This document shows, piece by piece, positions 42,371-49,678 of a DNA stretch of 64,000 nucleotides. The notes beneath the pieces were generated by a model. It searched no databases. It worked only from the letters and a program-made list of their open reading frames with translations, and was not told the DNA's origin. Source of the DNA: Affinundibacterium fentianense (GTDB taxonomy: Bacteria > Pseudomonadota > Gammaproteobacteria > Burkholderiales > Burkholderiaceae_D); assembly GCF_018139545.1 (NCBI RefSeq), contig NZ_JAGSPJ010000006.1, positions 340,678 to 404,677 of the forward strand, written 5' to 3'. Numbering within the stretch: position 1 is the first letter of the stretch; every line of letters begins with the position of its first letter. The translations under genes were made by a program, and so were the position numbers.

Positions 42371-44173
42371 TCAACACGGAATAGAAATAAGAAAACTTGC
42401 CCCGTTTTGATCGCTGTGGGTTTCGAGGTGGGCACGCAATTGTTGTACAAATAAAGGGATGAGTTGTGCGCCGAGACTTTGACGGCCACCCCAAGCAAAA
42501 CTCGTAGGAAGACCGCAGCCATTGTCACTGATTTGAAGCGCGATTAACTTGGGACTTTGTTGATCGTCGATTGCACTAAGGCGCACCTGAATTCTGCCAG
42601 ACTGTCTATCTTTAAATGCGTGTTTGAACGCATTTAAAATGAGTTCTGATACGATGAGTCCGCAAGGAATCGCACGTTGCACGTCGAGCGACACCGCACC
42701 GACCTCACATTCAAAGTGGATATCGATGTCTCCTTGGAGATCTTGATAACTCGTTTTATTTAAAGCGATGAGTTGCTGCAAATAGTCGACGATATCGACA
42801 TTCGATAGATTGTCAGATTCATAGAGTAATTGATGAACCAATGCCATAGAGCGAATTCGAATCTGACATTCATTGATTGCTTTCGCGGCGTCATCTGACA
42901 CTTTGCGCGCTTGCATATTTAAGAGACTTGAAACGATTTGCAAGTTGTTTTTAACGCGATGATGGACTTCGTGCAAAAGCGCCGTTTTTTCTTGGAGTGA
43001 GCGTTGAATTTGCGATCGTTGTTGGTTCTGAAGGCGGATGTCCCGCGCAAGCTTGCAAGCACCGACGATCTTTCCGTGTCTATCCCTTAACGGTGAGATG
43101 GTGACCGACACTTCGATTGGGTAGCCGTCTTTATGAATTCTGACGGTCTCGAAAGGCGAGACATGTTCACCTTGACCGATTTGGTGCAGGATTCGTCGTT
43201 CTTCGTCGATTTTATCAGGCGGAAAAATCAGGCTAATTTTTTGCCCTAAGGCTTCGTGAGAAGTGTATCCGAGCAAGCGTTCTGCTGCGGGATTCCATGC
43301 CGTGATTATCCCTTCGAGATTTTTAGAAATGATGGCTTCGTCTGAGGAATCTACTATCGAATGAAAACGTGCTTCAGAAATCGCTAAAGCCTCAGCATCA
43401 TGATGACGTTGTGAAATGTCATTGCCAGACGGGATTAAATGGGTGATATTCCCAAGGCTATCGCGCAGGGGAGCCATCATAAAATCGATCCACATTAATT
43501 GACCATCGCGCATGCGAACCTGCATGTCAAAACGAGAAATATGGCCGAGCAAAGCAAGTTCAACGCATTCTCTCATTTTGTCTTGCAAATGCGGGTCGTG
43601 CGCAAACCAATAGGTCTCCCACACTTTCTTGCCGCGAACATCCTCAATGGTGATGCCCGCAGCTTCTAATGGCGCTTTATTCGCATGACTGACCGTGCCG
43701 TCTAATTCAAGGACGCCAACGAAGGTGAATAGATTGTCTAAGACATTGAGTAGGCGTTGCTCGCTCTCTTTGAGCAAACTTTCGGAAAATTGATCGACTT
43801 GCGAATCAAGAATAATGCCGAAGACGCCGAGTACTTCCCCCTGTTTATTTTTCCATGGGTAATAGTGCGCTAAGCGATGAATTGCTTGACCATGGATAGT
43901 CTGATTGCGTGATTGAATTTCCTGATTAAGAAGGGGAATGCCATGGTCAATGACAAATTGTAATTTGGGTTCAATAATGTGGGCGATTTCGGGCAAATAG
44001 TCGCGCGGTTTTTTGCCTATTTGATCGGCTGTATCCATGCGGTTGTTTTGCGCATGCCTTTGGTTGATAAAGCGGAGGCGCAAATCGGCATCCAAAATGA
44101 CCACACCAATGGGGACGTGATCAAGGATCAAGGCAAACAGCGCTGCCATTTCCTCAAACGATGTATGTTGCAT
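42371..44173 (-). CDS. Multi-PAS histidine kinase, HisKA_2 type
   Basis: This 600-aa cytoplasmic sensor kinase has no membrane segments. Three PAS domains occur at about residues 10-125, 135-255 and 260-375, the last beginning SEARFHSIVDSSDEAIISKN. The HisKA_2 domain carries the phospho-acceptor in LLHEVHHRVKNNLQIVSSLL, and a HATPase domain to the C-terminus carries SDNGCGLP. The kinase class usually answers light, oxygen or other PAS ligands. It precedes the REC-PAS-GGDEF-EAL gene and forms an apparent two-component pair for cyclic-di-GMP control. The ATG at 44173 has AGGGGG eight bases upstream and is preferred over one six codons earlier. Confidence 0.9.
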   Translation of the reverse strand: MQHTSFEEMAALFALILDHVPIGVVILDADLRLRFINQRHAQNNRMDTADQIGKKPRDYLPEIAHIIEPKLQFVIDHGIPLLNQEIQSRNQTIHGQAIHRLAHYYPWKNKQGEVLGVFGIILDSQVDQFSESLLKESEQRLLNVLDNLFTFVGVLELDGTVSHANKAPLEAAGITIEDVRGKKVWETYWFAHDPHLQDKMRECVELALLGHISRFDMQVRMRDGQLMWIDFMMAPLRDSLGNITHLIPSGNDISQRHHDAEALAISEARFHSIVDSSDEAIISKNLEGIITAWNPAAERLLGYTSHEALGQKISLIFPPDKIDEERRILHQIGQGEHVSPFETVRIHKDGYPIEVSVTISPLRDRHGKIVGACKLARDIRLQNQQRSQIQRSLQEKTALLHEVHHRVKNNLQIVSSLLNMQARKVSDDAAKAINECQIRIRSMALVHQLLYESDNLSNVDIVDYLQQLIALNKTSYQDLQGDIDIHFECEVGAVSLDVQRAIPCGLIVSELILNAFKHAFKDRQSGRIQVRLSAIDDQQSPKLIALQISDNGCGLPTSFAWGGRQSLGAQLIPLFVQQLRAHLETHSDQNGASFLISIPC

Positions 44174-44343
44174 CTTCGTTCCCCCTGACATCTGTTGAAC
44201 CGATCAAATGAAATCTGCTCTAGCGGCGTGATCCAATTGGGTCGAATTTTCGATCAAGTTTTGAGGATACTACTCCAGTTTAAGTTTCCTTGTGGAATTG
44301 AATTGATTTTGGATGTGCTCCTGTTTGGGGACAAATAAATCGG

Positions 44344-44367
44344 GTGTAAGATTGCTAATCTTTACAC
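44344..44367. promoter_or_regulatory. Near-perfect inverted repeat upstream of kinase
   Basis: GTGTAAGATT and AATCTTTACAC form an inverted repeat around GCT with one extra base in the right arm. It lies about 170 bases upstream of the minus-strand kinase start. It could be an operator or leader hairpin. Confidence 0.35.
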
Positions 44368-44388
44368 GTAAAATTCTCTATTTCCCTT

Positions 44389-44423
44389 TATAAGTTAGCT
44401 ATAAAGTTAGCTATAAAGTTAGT
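44389..44423. repeat. 12-bp tandem repeat
   Basis: Units of TATAAAGTTAGC occur three times (44389-44399 with one base missing, 44400-44411, 44412-44423 ending in T), and a further TATAAA follows. It lies about 215-250 bases upstream of the kinase start. Confidence 0.88.
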
Positions 44424-44621
44424 TATAAATCATCGATAAAATCATGTCACTTTGAAGATGCTTGAGCGAAATTTAGCGATTAAGCAATCTTGGTCAATCG
44501 CCTAGCGCTGTGCAGAAACCATTAAGATCCAAACACTGAGTGACGGAGATACTTTCTCATACCACGAATGCGGAAGGCATAAATTGAACAATCTTGTTCA
44601 GCGCGTGCAATTGGAATGCGC

Positions 44622-46307
44622 TCAGGGTTCTAATGTCGGCAGATAATCGACATACGCATCAAAAATCCATCCTTGCATGTCGATGTACTCTTCTCTAGAA
44701 CGCAGCGGAATGAAATTGACCTTCACTTTGATCCAACGCCCTTCGCGCGTTGCCATGGTTTCGCAGGAGCGATTGCTGTCGATGACTTCAAACGTCGTAC
44801 CAAACGATAGCGTTTCGATTTTGTTGCTATTGGCATTGGCTTCGCTACGCAGTTGTACTTTGTCGGCGATCAATACCGCATAAGGCTTGATGTTGGCGTT
44901 ACAACTTAGTACTTTGTTTGGCGTTCTACATTGACCACTCTTGTAATAGTCAAAGAGGTCAGCGAGGGCTCTGAGGTTTTTTATCTGTGTTTCATTTCCC
45001 TTTGGTGGAAAGGCCACGCCCAAGCAAGATTTGCCTGGTATGCATTCGGGAATACTGACACCAGTTTGCGGGCTAGCAATTGAGCCGCCTTCATATTCAC
45101 AGCGATGTTGGATAGGGTCTTTTTCTGATTTGGATAGAGGCGCGTCGATGATCGCGCTACACCACGTATAGCTGTATGCTCTACGGACGATGCTGATGAT
45201 CGAGCGGTCATAGATTTCCATTTTGGTGGTCTTCCGAAAATCGGCACCGGATTCGCACAAGTTTTTTACCGTAGCGAATTGTGCATTTGCTGTCGCGTAG
45301 GCGAGTGGAGTGACGCCGGAAGCATTTGGGCTATCAAGTGGATAGCCTTCATTCGCCAAGAAATCGAAAGTGGCTTTGTCCGCGCCACTTTCTGCGGCGA
45401 CATCGATCAGGCTGCAATACCGATTTTGACGACAGCGTTCCAGCCATTTTGCTGTTTTGAAGGCGTTCAACATCGACAGTCTTTGTGCAGCATCTTTGCT
45501 TAGCAGGGCTTCACTCATCAGATAGTTTTCGACGATGCCACGCCATTCCTTGCCGACCTTGGCCGCTAGGTAAACATTGGATTTGCTAAGATCGGTATCA
45601 CCTGGTCGGCTTGCTGTGATGAGATTCAAGTAATCGTCAAACCATGTCGATTGTTTTGCGCCTTTTTTACATAAACCCGCTTTGATAAAGCTGGTGGTGA
45701 TCACCTCCGCTGCACGCGCTCGTGCATGTAGCAAAGCGTAGCCTTGATCTTGACTAGCCGAATTTAATCTCTCGCTGAGTCTTTCAATCACTGAAGCCAC
45801 CATCACCTTGTTTCCTTCGTGTTGATAGCTGGTACTTAAGAGCGGATTGACGCCATTTTCACAATGCAATTTGACCACAGCAAAGCTATTGGCAACCGTG
45901 CTGTCTTGCGGCAAATTGAGTACGGCCGCAGCTTCGAGCGATTCCGCGTCAGATTTAAAACCTTTGCTTAGTAGCCATTCCACCATCTGCGGTCTAGCTT
46001 GGTTCATGCTAGCCCACTGAATCGGTTTGCAATCGCGTAGTTTTTGACAGGCTTTTATCCAACCAAGGCTATCAAGATACTGCGTCAACGCCACATTGCC
46101 AGAAGACGCAGCAAAATTCAAAGCCAAACTCAGCTGATCACCGCTGTATTTTTCTTTAGACAAGATGCGTTTGACTGCAGCTAAATCACCATTGATAAAA
46201 AACTGCCCATCGGTTTCTTCCCAAGTTGCACTCTGCGCCGACAGGTTAGTGATAACGAGGGCGATACAAGAGAAGGATAGAAAAAGCGACTTGATGAACG
46301 GCTTCAT
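44622..46307 (-). CDS. Exported ankyrin-repeat protein with C-terminal SH3 domain
   Basis: This 561-aa protein has a signal peptide ending near NLSAQS (about residue 25). Several degenerate ankyrin repeats follow (about 35-130 and 285-370), recognised by ALNFAASSGNVALTQYLDSLG and DVAAESGADKATFDFLANEGYPL, separated by helical linkers. A bacterial SH3-like domain lies at the C-terminus (VLIADKVQLRSEANANSNKIETL). Several Cys pairs fit periplasmic disulfides. It is probably a binding or scaffold protein; no enzyme motif is present. It stands just outside the cassette block and has ordinary codon use. Confidence 0.78.
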   Translation of the reverse strand: MKPFIKSLFLSFSCIALVITNLSAQSATWEETDGQFFINGDLAAVKRILSKEKYSGDQLSLALNFAASSGNVALTQYLDSLGWIKACQKLRDCKPIQWASMNQARPQMVEWLLSKGFKSDAESLEAAAVLNLPQDSTVANSFAVVKLHCENGVNPLLSTSYQHEGNKVMVASVIERLSERLNSASQDQGYALLHARARAAEVITTSFIKAGLCKKGAKQSTWFDDYLNLITASRPGDTDLSKSNVYLAAKVGKEWRGIVENYLMSEALLSKDAAQRLSMLNAFKTAKWLERCRQNRYCSLIDVAAESGADKATFDFLANEGYPLDSPNASGVTPLAYATANAQFATVKNLCESGADFRKTTKMEIYDRSIISIVRRAYSYTWCSAIIDAPLSKSEKDPIQHRCEYEGGSIASPQTGVSIPECIPGKSCLGVAFPPKGNETQIKNLRALADLFDYYKSGQCRTPNKVLSCNANIKPYAVLIADKVQLRSEANANSNKIETLSFGTTFEVIDSNRSCETMATREGRWIKVKVNFIPLRSREEYIDMQGWIFDAYVDYLPTLEP

Positions 46308-46567
46308 AAGACGAACTCGTAAAGAAGATGACAGATGCTAGCTTGGGTGTGGGGAATTGGCAATGCTAGCGAGTGGGTGAGTCAATCCAGCTTGGATTGC
46401 CGATGTTAAGCCGCTCGTCTCCCGTTGTAGTTGAATTTGCGTATTATTTTTTGAATTACTGAGACAGGGTAAAACTAATTTTCTATCGATCTCAATTGTT
46501 AGTCAGTGCGGGTTGCAAGCTTTTGCCCGTTCATCCATGAGAATCGTCTTGGTGGGAGGGAGCTAAA
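46308..46567. other. Spacer between ankyrin/SH3 gene and cassette array
   Basis: This 260-base AT-leaning spacer should contain the promoter of the minus-strand ankyrin/SH3 gene. No gene or strong motif is visible before the first recombination-like site at 46568. Confidence 0.4.
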
Positions 46568-46654
46568 ATATAACGTTCACGCTACCAGACGGGATTGGTC
46601 AACGCGCCATGGGCGCGTTGACCAAGACCCTCCGTGTTGAGCGCGTCGTTATGC
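46568..46654 (-). repeat. attC-like site following the 108-aa cassette gene
   Basis: This is an 87-base imperfect palindrome. On the minus strand it opens with GCATAAC (containing the gene's TAA stop) and closes with GTTATAT. The inner arms at 46595-46608 and 46612-46625 (core TTGGTCAACGCGCC) are perfectly complementary over 14 bp, with a three-base loop. It is the last site of the array. Confidence 0.72.
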
Positions 46655-46975
46655 TTTTTTCGCCTTGACATACATTTTGCCTTTTAGTTCTTCAAGCGTT
46701 GTTCCGACCGGTGGCCTAATTGATGAAATCGAAATTTCATATTCTCGTTCATCTTCTTCGTCTAGTTTTTCGTATGAAGTGAATTCATCTTCCAGAAGCC
46801 AATTCACTGCGTCGCCCTCAGACGAAAAAGAATGCGTCTTTTCATCCGAGTCGAATACTTTCGCCATTCCGGTACCAAATACACGAAGCCGAGCCCAATT
46901 TAGATTGGGAAAATCGGAATACATCAGCCACCAAGACTCTTTAAAGGACTCGTTGCTCATTTTTTTCAAAGGCAT
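46649..46975 (-). CDS. Cassette gene: hypothetical acidic protein, 108 aa
   Basis: This small soluble protein has no signal. It carries aromatic-rich NWARLRVFGTG and WWLMYSDFP segments, and its middle is very acidic (DEFTSYEKLDEEDEREYE). It ends in a basic tail (YVKAKKA). I do not recognise the family. Its ATG lies inside the closing GTTATGC box of the preceding attC-like site, and its TAA stop lies in the opening box of its own site. This is exactly how compact integron cassettes are arranged. It is probably transcribed with the other cassettes or only if a promoter lies upstream; none is obvious. Confidence 0.65.
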   Translation of the reverse strand: MPLKKMSNESFKESWWLMYSDFPNLNWARLRVFGTGMAKVFDSDEKTHSFSSEGDAVNWLLEDEFTSYEKLDEEDEREYEISISSIRPPVGTTLEELKGKMYVKAKKA

Positions 46976-47069
46976 AACGTGCCGTTAACCTGCGGGCCGC
47001 CGGGACTCTACCAGACGATTGGCTAACTCGCGCTCCCGGCGGACCGTCAGGTTCAACGGGCTGTTAGCC
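46972..47069 (-). repeat. attC-like site following the ankyrin cassette gene
   Basis: This 98-base imperfect palindrome opens on the minus strand with GGCTAAC (holding the ankyrin gene's TAA) and closes with GTTATGC (holding the next gene's ATG). Its long arms, AACCTGACGGTCCGCCGGGA-like and its complement, pair with scattered mismatches typical of attC bulges. Confidence 0.75.
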
Positions 47070-47762
47070 AGCGCCAAGTTCTCGGAGGACCGAGCGCGAC
47101 GGTTCATCGGATGCCGCCTCATAGATGGACCTTCCACGTCCGTCTTTGTCCGTAACCTTTGCGCCCTGCTCAATGAGAAACTTGATGATTGCGGCCTGCT
47201 GCGCACGCGAATGATCAGTTCCACTTCCACTGCGCCCAGTCGTTTGAACGGCGAGGTGCAATGGCGTTGAGCCTGCGGCGTTCCGCTTTCGTGGATCTGC
47301 GCCCCCTTTAACAAGCGCCGCTACTGCTGCGATTGACCGTGTCCTGACGGCTCTGTGGAGAGGCGAGACGGCGGATCCATCGGTGGCGTTTGGATCTGCG
47401 CCAACAGAGATCAGGTAATCAATCGTCTGAGCTTGAGCGACAGGGGCGTGCCTGTTCCCATCAGCTGCGTAATGCAATGGCTCTGCGCCACGACGATTCT
47501 TGGCTTGGCAATCTGCGCCAGCCGTTACCAAGATTTCCGCGATCTGGCGTTGGAATGCAGCTGCCGCAAGGTGGAGCGCCGTATCACCTGCATACAAGTA
47601 GTGAGCAATTTCCGAGAAAAAGTACCGAGACGAGTCTGTCCTTGTCGCGCCGACACTGGACGGTGTCGAAGCCATGCTGGGAGTCACCGCCAAGCAGCGA
47701 GCGACTTGTTCGACGTCTCCTTCAACGACGAGTCGAATGAAGTCGAGATGGGAAGGCGTCAT
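47064..47762 (-). CDS. Cassette gene: ankyrin-repeat protein, 232 aa
   Basis: This 232-aa soluble ankyrin protein has no signal. Five or six repeats are recognisable: GDTALHLAAAAFQRQIAEIL, RRGAEPLHYAADGN, GSAVSPLHRAVRTRSIAAVAAL, AGSTPLHLAVQT and KFLIEQGAKVTDKDGRG. Ankyrin folds mediate protein binding; the partner is unknown. It differs clearly in base composition and sequence from the ankyrin/SH3 gene at 44622-46307. The ATG lies 19 bases inside the preceding attC-like site's edge, and the TAA stop lies in its own site. It may be a toxin/immunity-type or regulatory protein; nothing proves either. Confidence 0.78.
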   Translation of the reverse strand: MTPSHLDFIRLVVEGDVEQVARCLAVTPSMASTPSSVGATRTDSSRYFFSEIAHYLYAGDTALHLAAAAFQRQIAEILVTAGADCQAKNRRGAEPLHYAADGNRHAPVAQAQTIDYLISVGADPNATDGSAVSPLHRAVRTRSIAAVAALVKGGADPRKRNAAGSTPLHLAVQTTGRSGSGTDHSRAQQAAIIKFLIEQGAKVTDKDGRGRSIYEAASDEPSRSVLRELGAG

Positions 47763-47780
47763 CGCTCGCGAACCTCGTCT

Positions 47781-47844
47781 GGCTAACGTTTGAGCTCAGG
47801 CCGCCGCCCGTCAGGGCGGTCGCGCCTGCACCGATTAGTTAGGA
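47781..47844 (-). repeat. attC-like site following the 95-aa cassette gene
   Basis: This 64-base imperfect palindrome is read on the minus strand. It opens TCCTAAC and closes GTTAGCC. The arms GGCGCGACCGCCC and GGGCGGCGGCC pair around a three-base loop, and outer arms GCAGGC and GCCTGAGC add to the stem. The stop of the 95-aa gene lies next to the opening box. Confidence 0.75.
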
Positions 47845-48122
47845 GGCGGCGCACTGTTCCGTAGAACCTTCGCCGGCAACTCCGTTGGAATTTGTCTCAA
47901 CTGGTCATTTAGAGATAGACCTTGCGGCCTGAACTTGGGCTCACGCCACTCTCCTCCACCAGCAAGCCAGGTTGCTCGCAACGTCTCGATTCCTTTCACC
48001 GAGGAGTCTTCGTAACCAAACTCACACCCGCAACACGGGCATATTTCGAAGCTCGGACAGCACCCGTCATCACCCCAAGGCGGATCTTCTGTCGGTGCTC
48101 CGCAGACGTAGCAGTGATGCAA
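47835..48122 (-). CDS. Cassette gene: CPCC-type cysteine-rich protein, 95 aa
   Basis: This small soluble protein has two CxxC-like pairs (CYVCGAP and CPCCGCEFGYED) and an aromatic-rich middle (LRATWLAGGGEWREPKF). It resembles CPCC-family hypothetical proteins, which probably bind zinc. Translation most likely begins at the TTG at 48122. AGGAGG, part of the preceding attC-like box GTTAGGAGGCG, lies six bases upstream and makes a strong Shine-Dalgarno. The stop is in the next attC-like site. Function is unknown. Confidence 0.7.
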   Translation of the reverse strand: MHHCYVCGAPTEDPPWGDDGCCPSFEICPCCGCEFGYEDSSVKGIETLRATWLAGGGEWREPKFRPQGLSLNDQLRQIPTELPAKVLRNSAPPPN

Positions 48123-48130
48123 CTTACGCC

Positions 48131-48192
48131 TCCTAACGTGCTTGAATTAACCGGCGCGCTTTAGCGCGTCCGGGTTGAATGAATGGTTCGGC
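48131..48192 (-). repeat. attC-like site following the 122-aa cassette gene
   Basis: This 62-base imperfect palindrome on the minus strand opens GCCGAAC and closes GTTAGGA. The arms ATTCAACCCGGACGCGC and GCGCGCCGGTTAATTCAAG pair around a short loop with one extra-helical base, a classical attC trait. The stop of the 122-aa gene lies inside it. Confidence 0.8.
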
Positions 48193-48515
48193 GATGGGGA
48201 GCTTAGACCCCCTAAGAGGTCGCAAAGACTCAAATGCCTATTATTCTCGGACCATGCAACCAAGAGACCCGTAAGCGCCTCGGCCTTCCACGCATCGGTC
48301 GTGATGTTTAGACGGGCAGCACCAGAACGAATGTTTTCGTAAGTTGGCTGCCCAAACTCCGCCAATAACTCGCGAAGAAATTCGTCAACGAGAATCTGAC
48401 CTTGTGTGGGCCAGTCGTCCATCGCGACGCAAACTGCAGCCGCGACGCGCCGATCCCCTTCAGATGCGTCAGAAGAGCTTGCAATAGTGCGCAGGTTGTC
48501 GGAGTTGAGTTGCAT
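48147..48515 (-). CDS. Cassette gene: hypothetical protein, 122 aa
   Basis: This small soluble helical protein contains DNLRTIASSSDASEGDRRVAA near the N-terminus and ENIRSGAARLNITTDAWKAE in the middle. The C-terminal residues NHSFNPDALKRAG are encoded by the first half of its own attC-like site. I recall this tail on unrelated cassette proteins in other bacteria. Its ATG overlaps the core box GTTAAAT at 48514-48520. I do not recognise a function. It is the first gene of the array in transcription order, so its upstream DNA may hold a promoter or a former attI site. Confidence 0.68.
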   Translation of the reverse strand: MQLNSDNLRTIASSSDASEGDRRVAAAVCVAMDDWPTQGQILVDEFLRELLAEFGQPTYENIRSGAARLNITTDAWKAEALTGLLVAWSENNRHLSLCDLLGGLSSPSPNHSFNPDALKRAG

Positions 48516-48843
48516 TTAACGTGAGGCCGAACTAGATATATACGACACAATGTCGCATAACATTTTAACCTGACGCATAACACTTTTCATGTGATCCCTC
48601 TCAAGCATGCATAAATCCTAGTTCTCTTCTACTTTTCGACAATTTTATTGTGTATTAAAAAAGCGATGAAATGCGTCAGCAATAAAGTCAATGATTCTAT
48701 CAAGTTATTTGGTGGTGTCAATTAAACAAATTTTCACCCTGTCTAGCTATCTCGAGTGTATTTCTGTTTAAAATGCGATAAATAAATTGATGCGAGTAAC
48801 TGCACGACTATTGACAGGATCGTTTTCAATTGATGATTGGGTT
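48516..48843. other. Possible array start (attI relic) and AT-rich spacer
   Basis: On the minus strand this region precedes the first cassette. It contains two direct repeats of a GTTATGC-type core (plus-strand GCATAAC at 48555-48561 and 48575-48581, 20 bases apart) and a small dyad CGACA-CAA-TGTCG. These could be an attI-like remnant. The remaining 240 bases are AT-rich with no open integrase frame. Confidence 0.4.
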
Positions 48844-49569
48844 TTAGAATCGCTTGCGTAGTAGATTCCGCACACTGAGGACCACGCCCGTCAGCATCAT
48901 CAAAAGTGCGAGCATGCTTGCGATGCGTAGTAAGGTATTGTTGAAGTCTTCGCCTTCGGAATAATCCATCACGTGCAAGCGCCAGAAAAAGTCGTACCAG
49001 ACCCAAGCGTCTGTTCGGACGGTGATGTACTCGCCTGTGTTGGCATCGAAATATAAGCGGGTGTTTTGGCTGTCTTTAAATTGCGCGAGCCAGATGTTGG
49101 TGCGAGTGCCTAGTTCTTTGACGATTGCTAGTTGCCTAGGTACGGCGGATAGGAGTCGTACTGCTTCTAAATTGCCATGGCCGCGATAGAGTTGTTGCGC
49201 GAAAGTTTGAATTTGGTCTTGGCTCGGCTTGGGCAGTGGCGTGCCATGAAGATCGGTGATCAAATTTTTGTCTTTGAATTGCAAGCGTAAAGCGAAGCCG
49301 TGCGCGGATGCGATACTTTGCAAGCCCTGTAAGGCGCCGTGTTCGGTGGTGAGTTTGCTAAAGTTGAGTTGCCATTGTTCGGGTAGTTGCAGGCTAGGTT
49401 TGCTGACTAAATCTTTTCCTTTGACCATGGTTTGAAATGGCACGATAGCAAAGATCAGACCACCGATGATCCAAATCAGTAGTTGGATACCGATCAGATA
49501 GCCTAGCCAGCGATGCCAGCGAAACCATGTCGCAGGGCGTTTCCAAGATGCTTTGAGTGGGTTTTTCAA
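48844..49569 (-). CDS. PepSY-associated membrane protein
   Basis: This 241-aa inner-membrane protein has a helix at about residues 20-42, a periplasmic PepSY-type region of about 165 residues (ending RLYFDANTGEYITVRTDAWVW) and a second helix at about 213-235. The segment RWHRWLGYLIG at the first helix is typical of PepSY membrane proteins, which often assist metal or redox processes. The likely start is a TTG at 49569: the frame upstream offers no ATG before a stop. It is the last gene of the copper cluster on the minus strand and probably helps reduce or pass copper. Confidence 0.8.
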   Translation of the reverse strand: MKNPLKASWKRPATWFRWHRWLGYLIGIQLLIWIIGGLIFAIVPFQTMVKGKDLVSKPSLQLPEQWQLNFSKLTTEHGALQGLQSIASAHGFALRLQFKDKNLITDLHGTPLPKPSQDQIQTFAQQLYRGHGNLEAVRLLSAVPRQLAIVKELGTRTNIWLAQFKDSQNTRLYFDANTGEYITVRTDAWVWYDFFWRLHVMDYSEGEDFNNTLLRIASMLALLMMLTGVVLSVRNLLRKRF

Positions 49570-49678
49570 TGTGTTATGTAAGAAAGTGTCTAGCGGGAAG
49601 AGTCGGCGACTGCGATCGCCTTCTCTGGTACCTTTTCGTTTGGTTTATTCTCGTTTTGCTTGAGAAGAAAATCGGCGC

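Larger units (their letters stand above)
44174..44621. other. Regulatory spacer with dyad and tandem repeat
   Basis: This 448-base region lies upstream of the multi-PAS kinase and behind the ankyrin/SH3 gene. It holds a near-perfect inverted repeat at 44344-44367 (GTGTAAGATT-GCT-AATCTTTACAC, one extra T) and a 12-bp tandem repeat at 44389-44423. No gene is seen. Confidence 0.5.
46568..48520 (-). mobile_element. Integron-type cassette array without integrase (CALIN-like)
   Basis: Four small minus-strand genes each end inside or next to an imperfect palindrome. These palindromes have attC architecture: an RYYYAAC-like box, long complementary arms with mismatches, and a GTTRRRY-like box. The palindromes lie at 46568-46654, 46972-47069, 47781-47844 and 48131-48192, with a fifth core box at 48514-48520. 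The block is visibly richer in G+C than its flanks, and its genes are unrelated to one another. No tyrosine recombinase is encoded in the window. The reading as integron cassettes rests on this repeated gene-plus-attC order; boxes such as GTTAGCC and GTTCGGC deviate from consensus. Confidence 0.75.
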
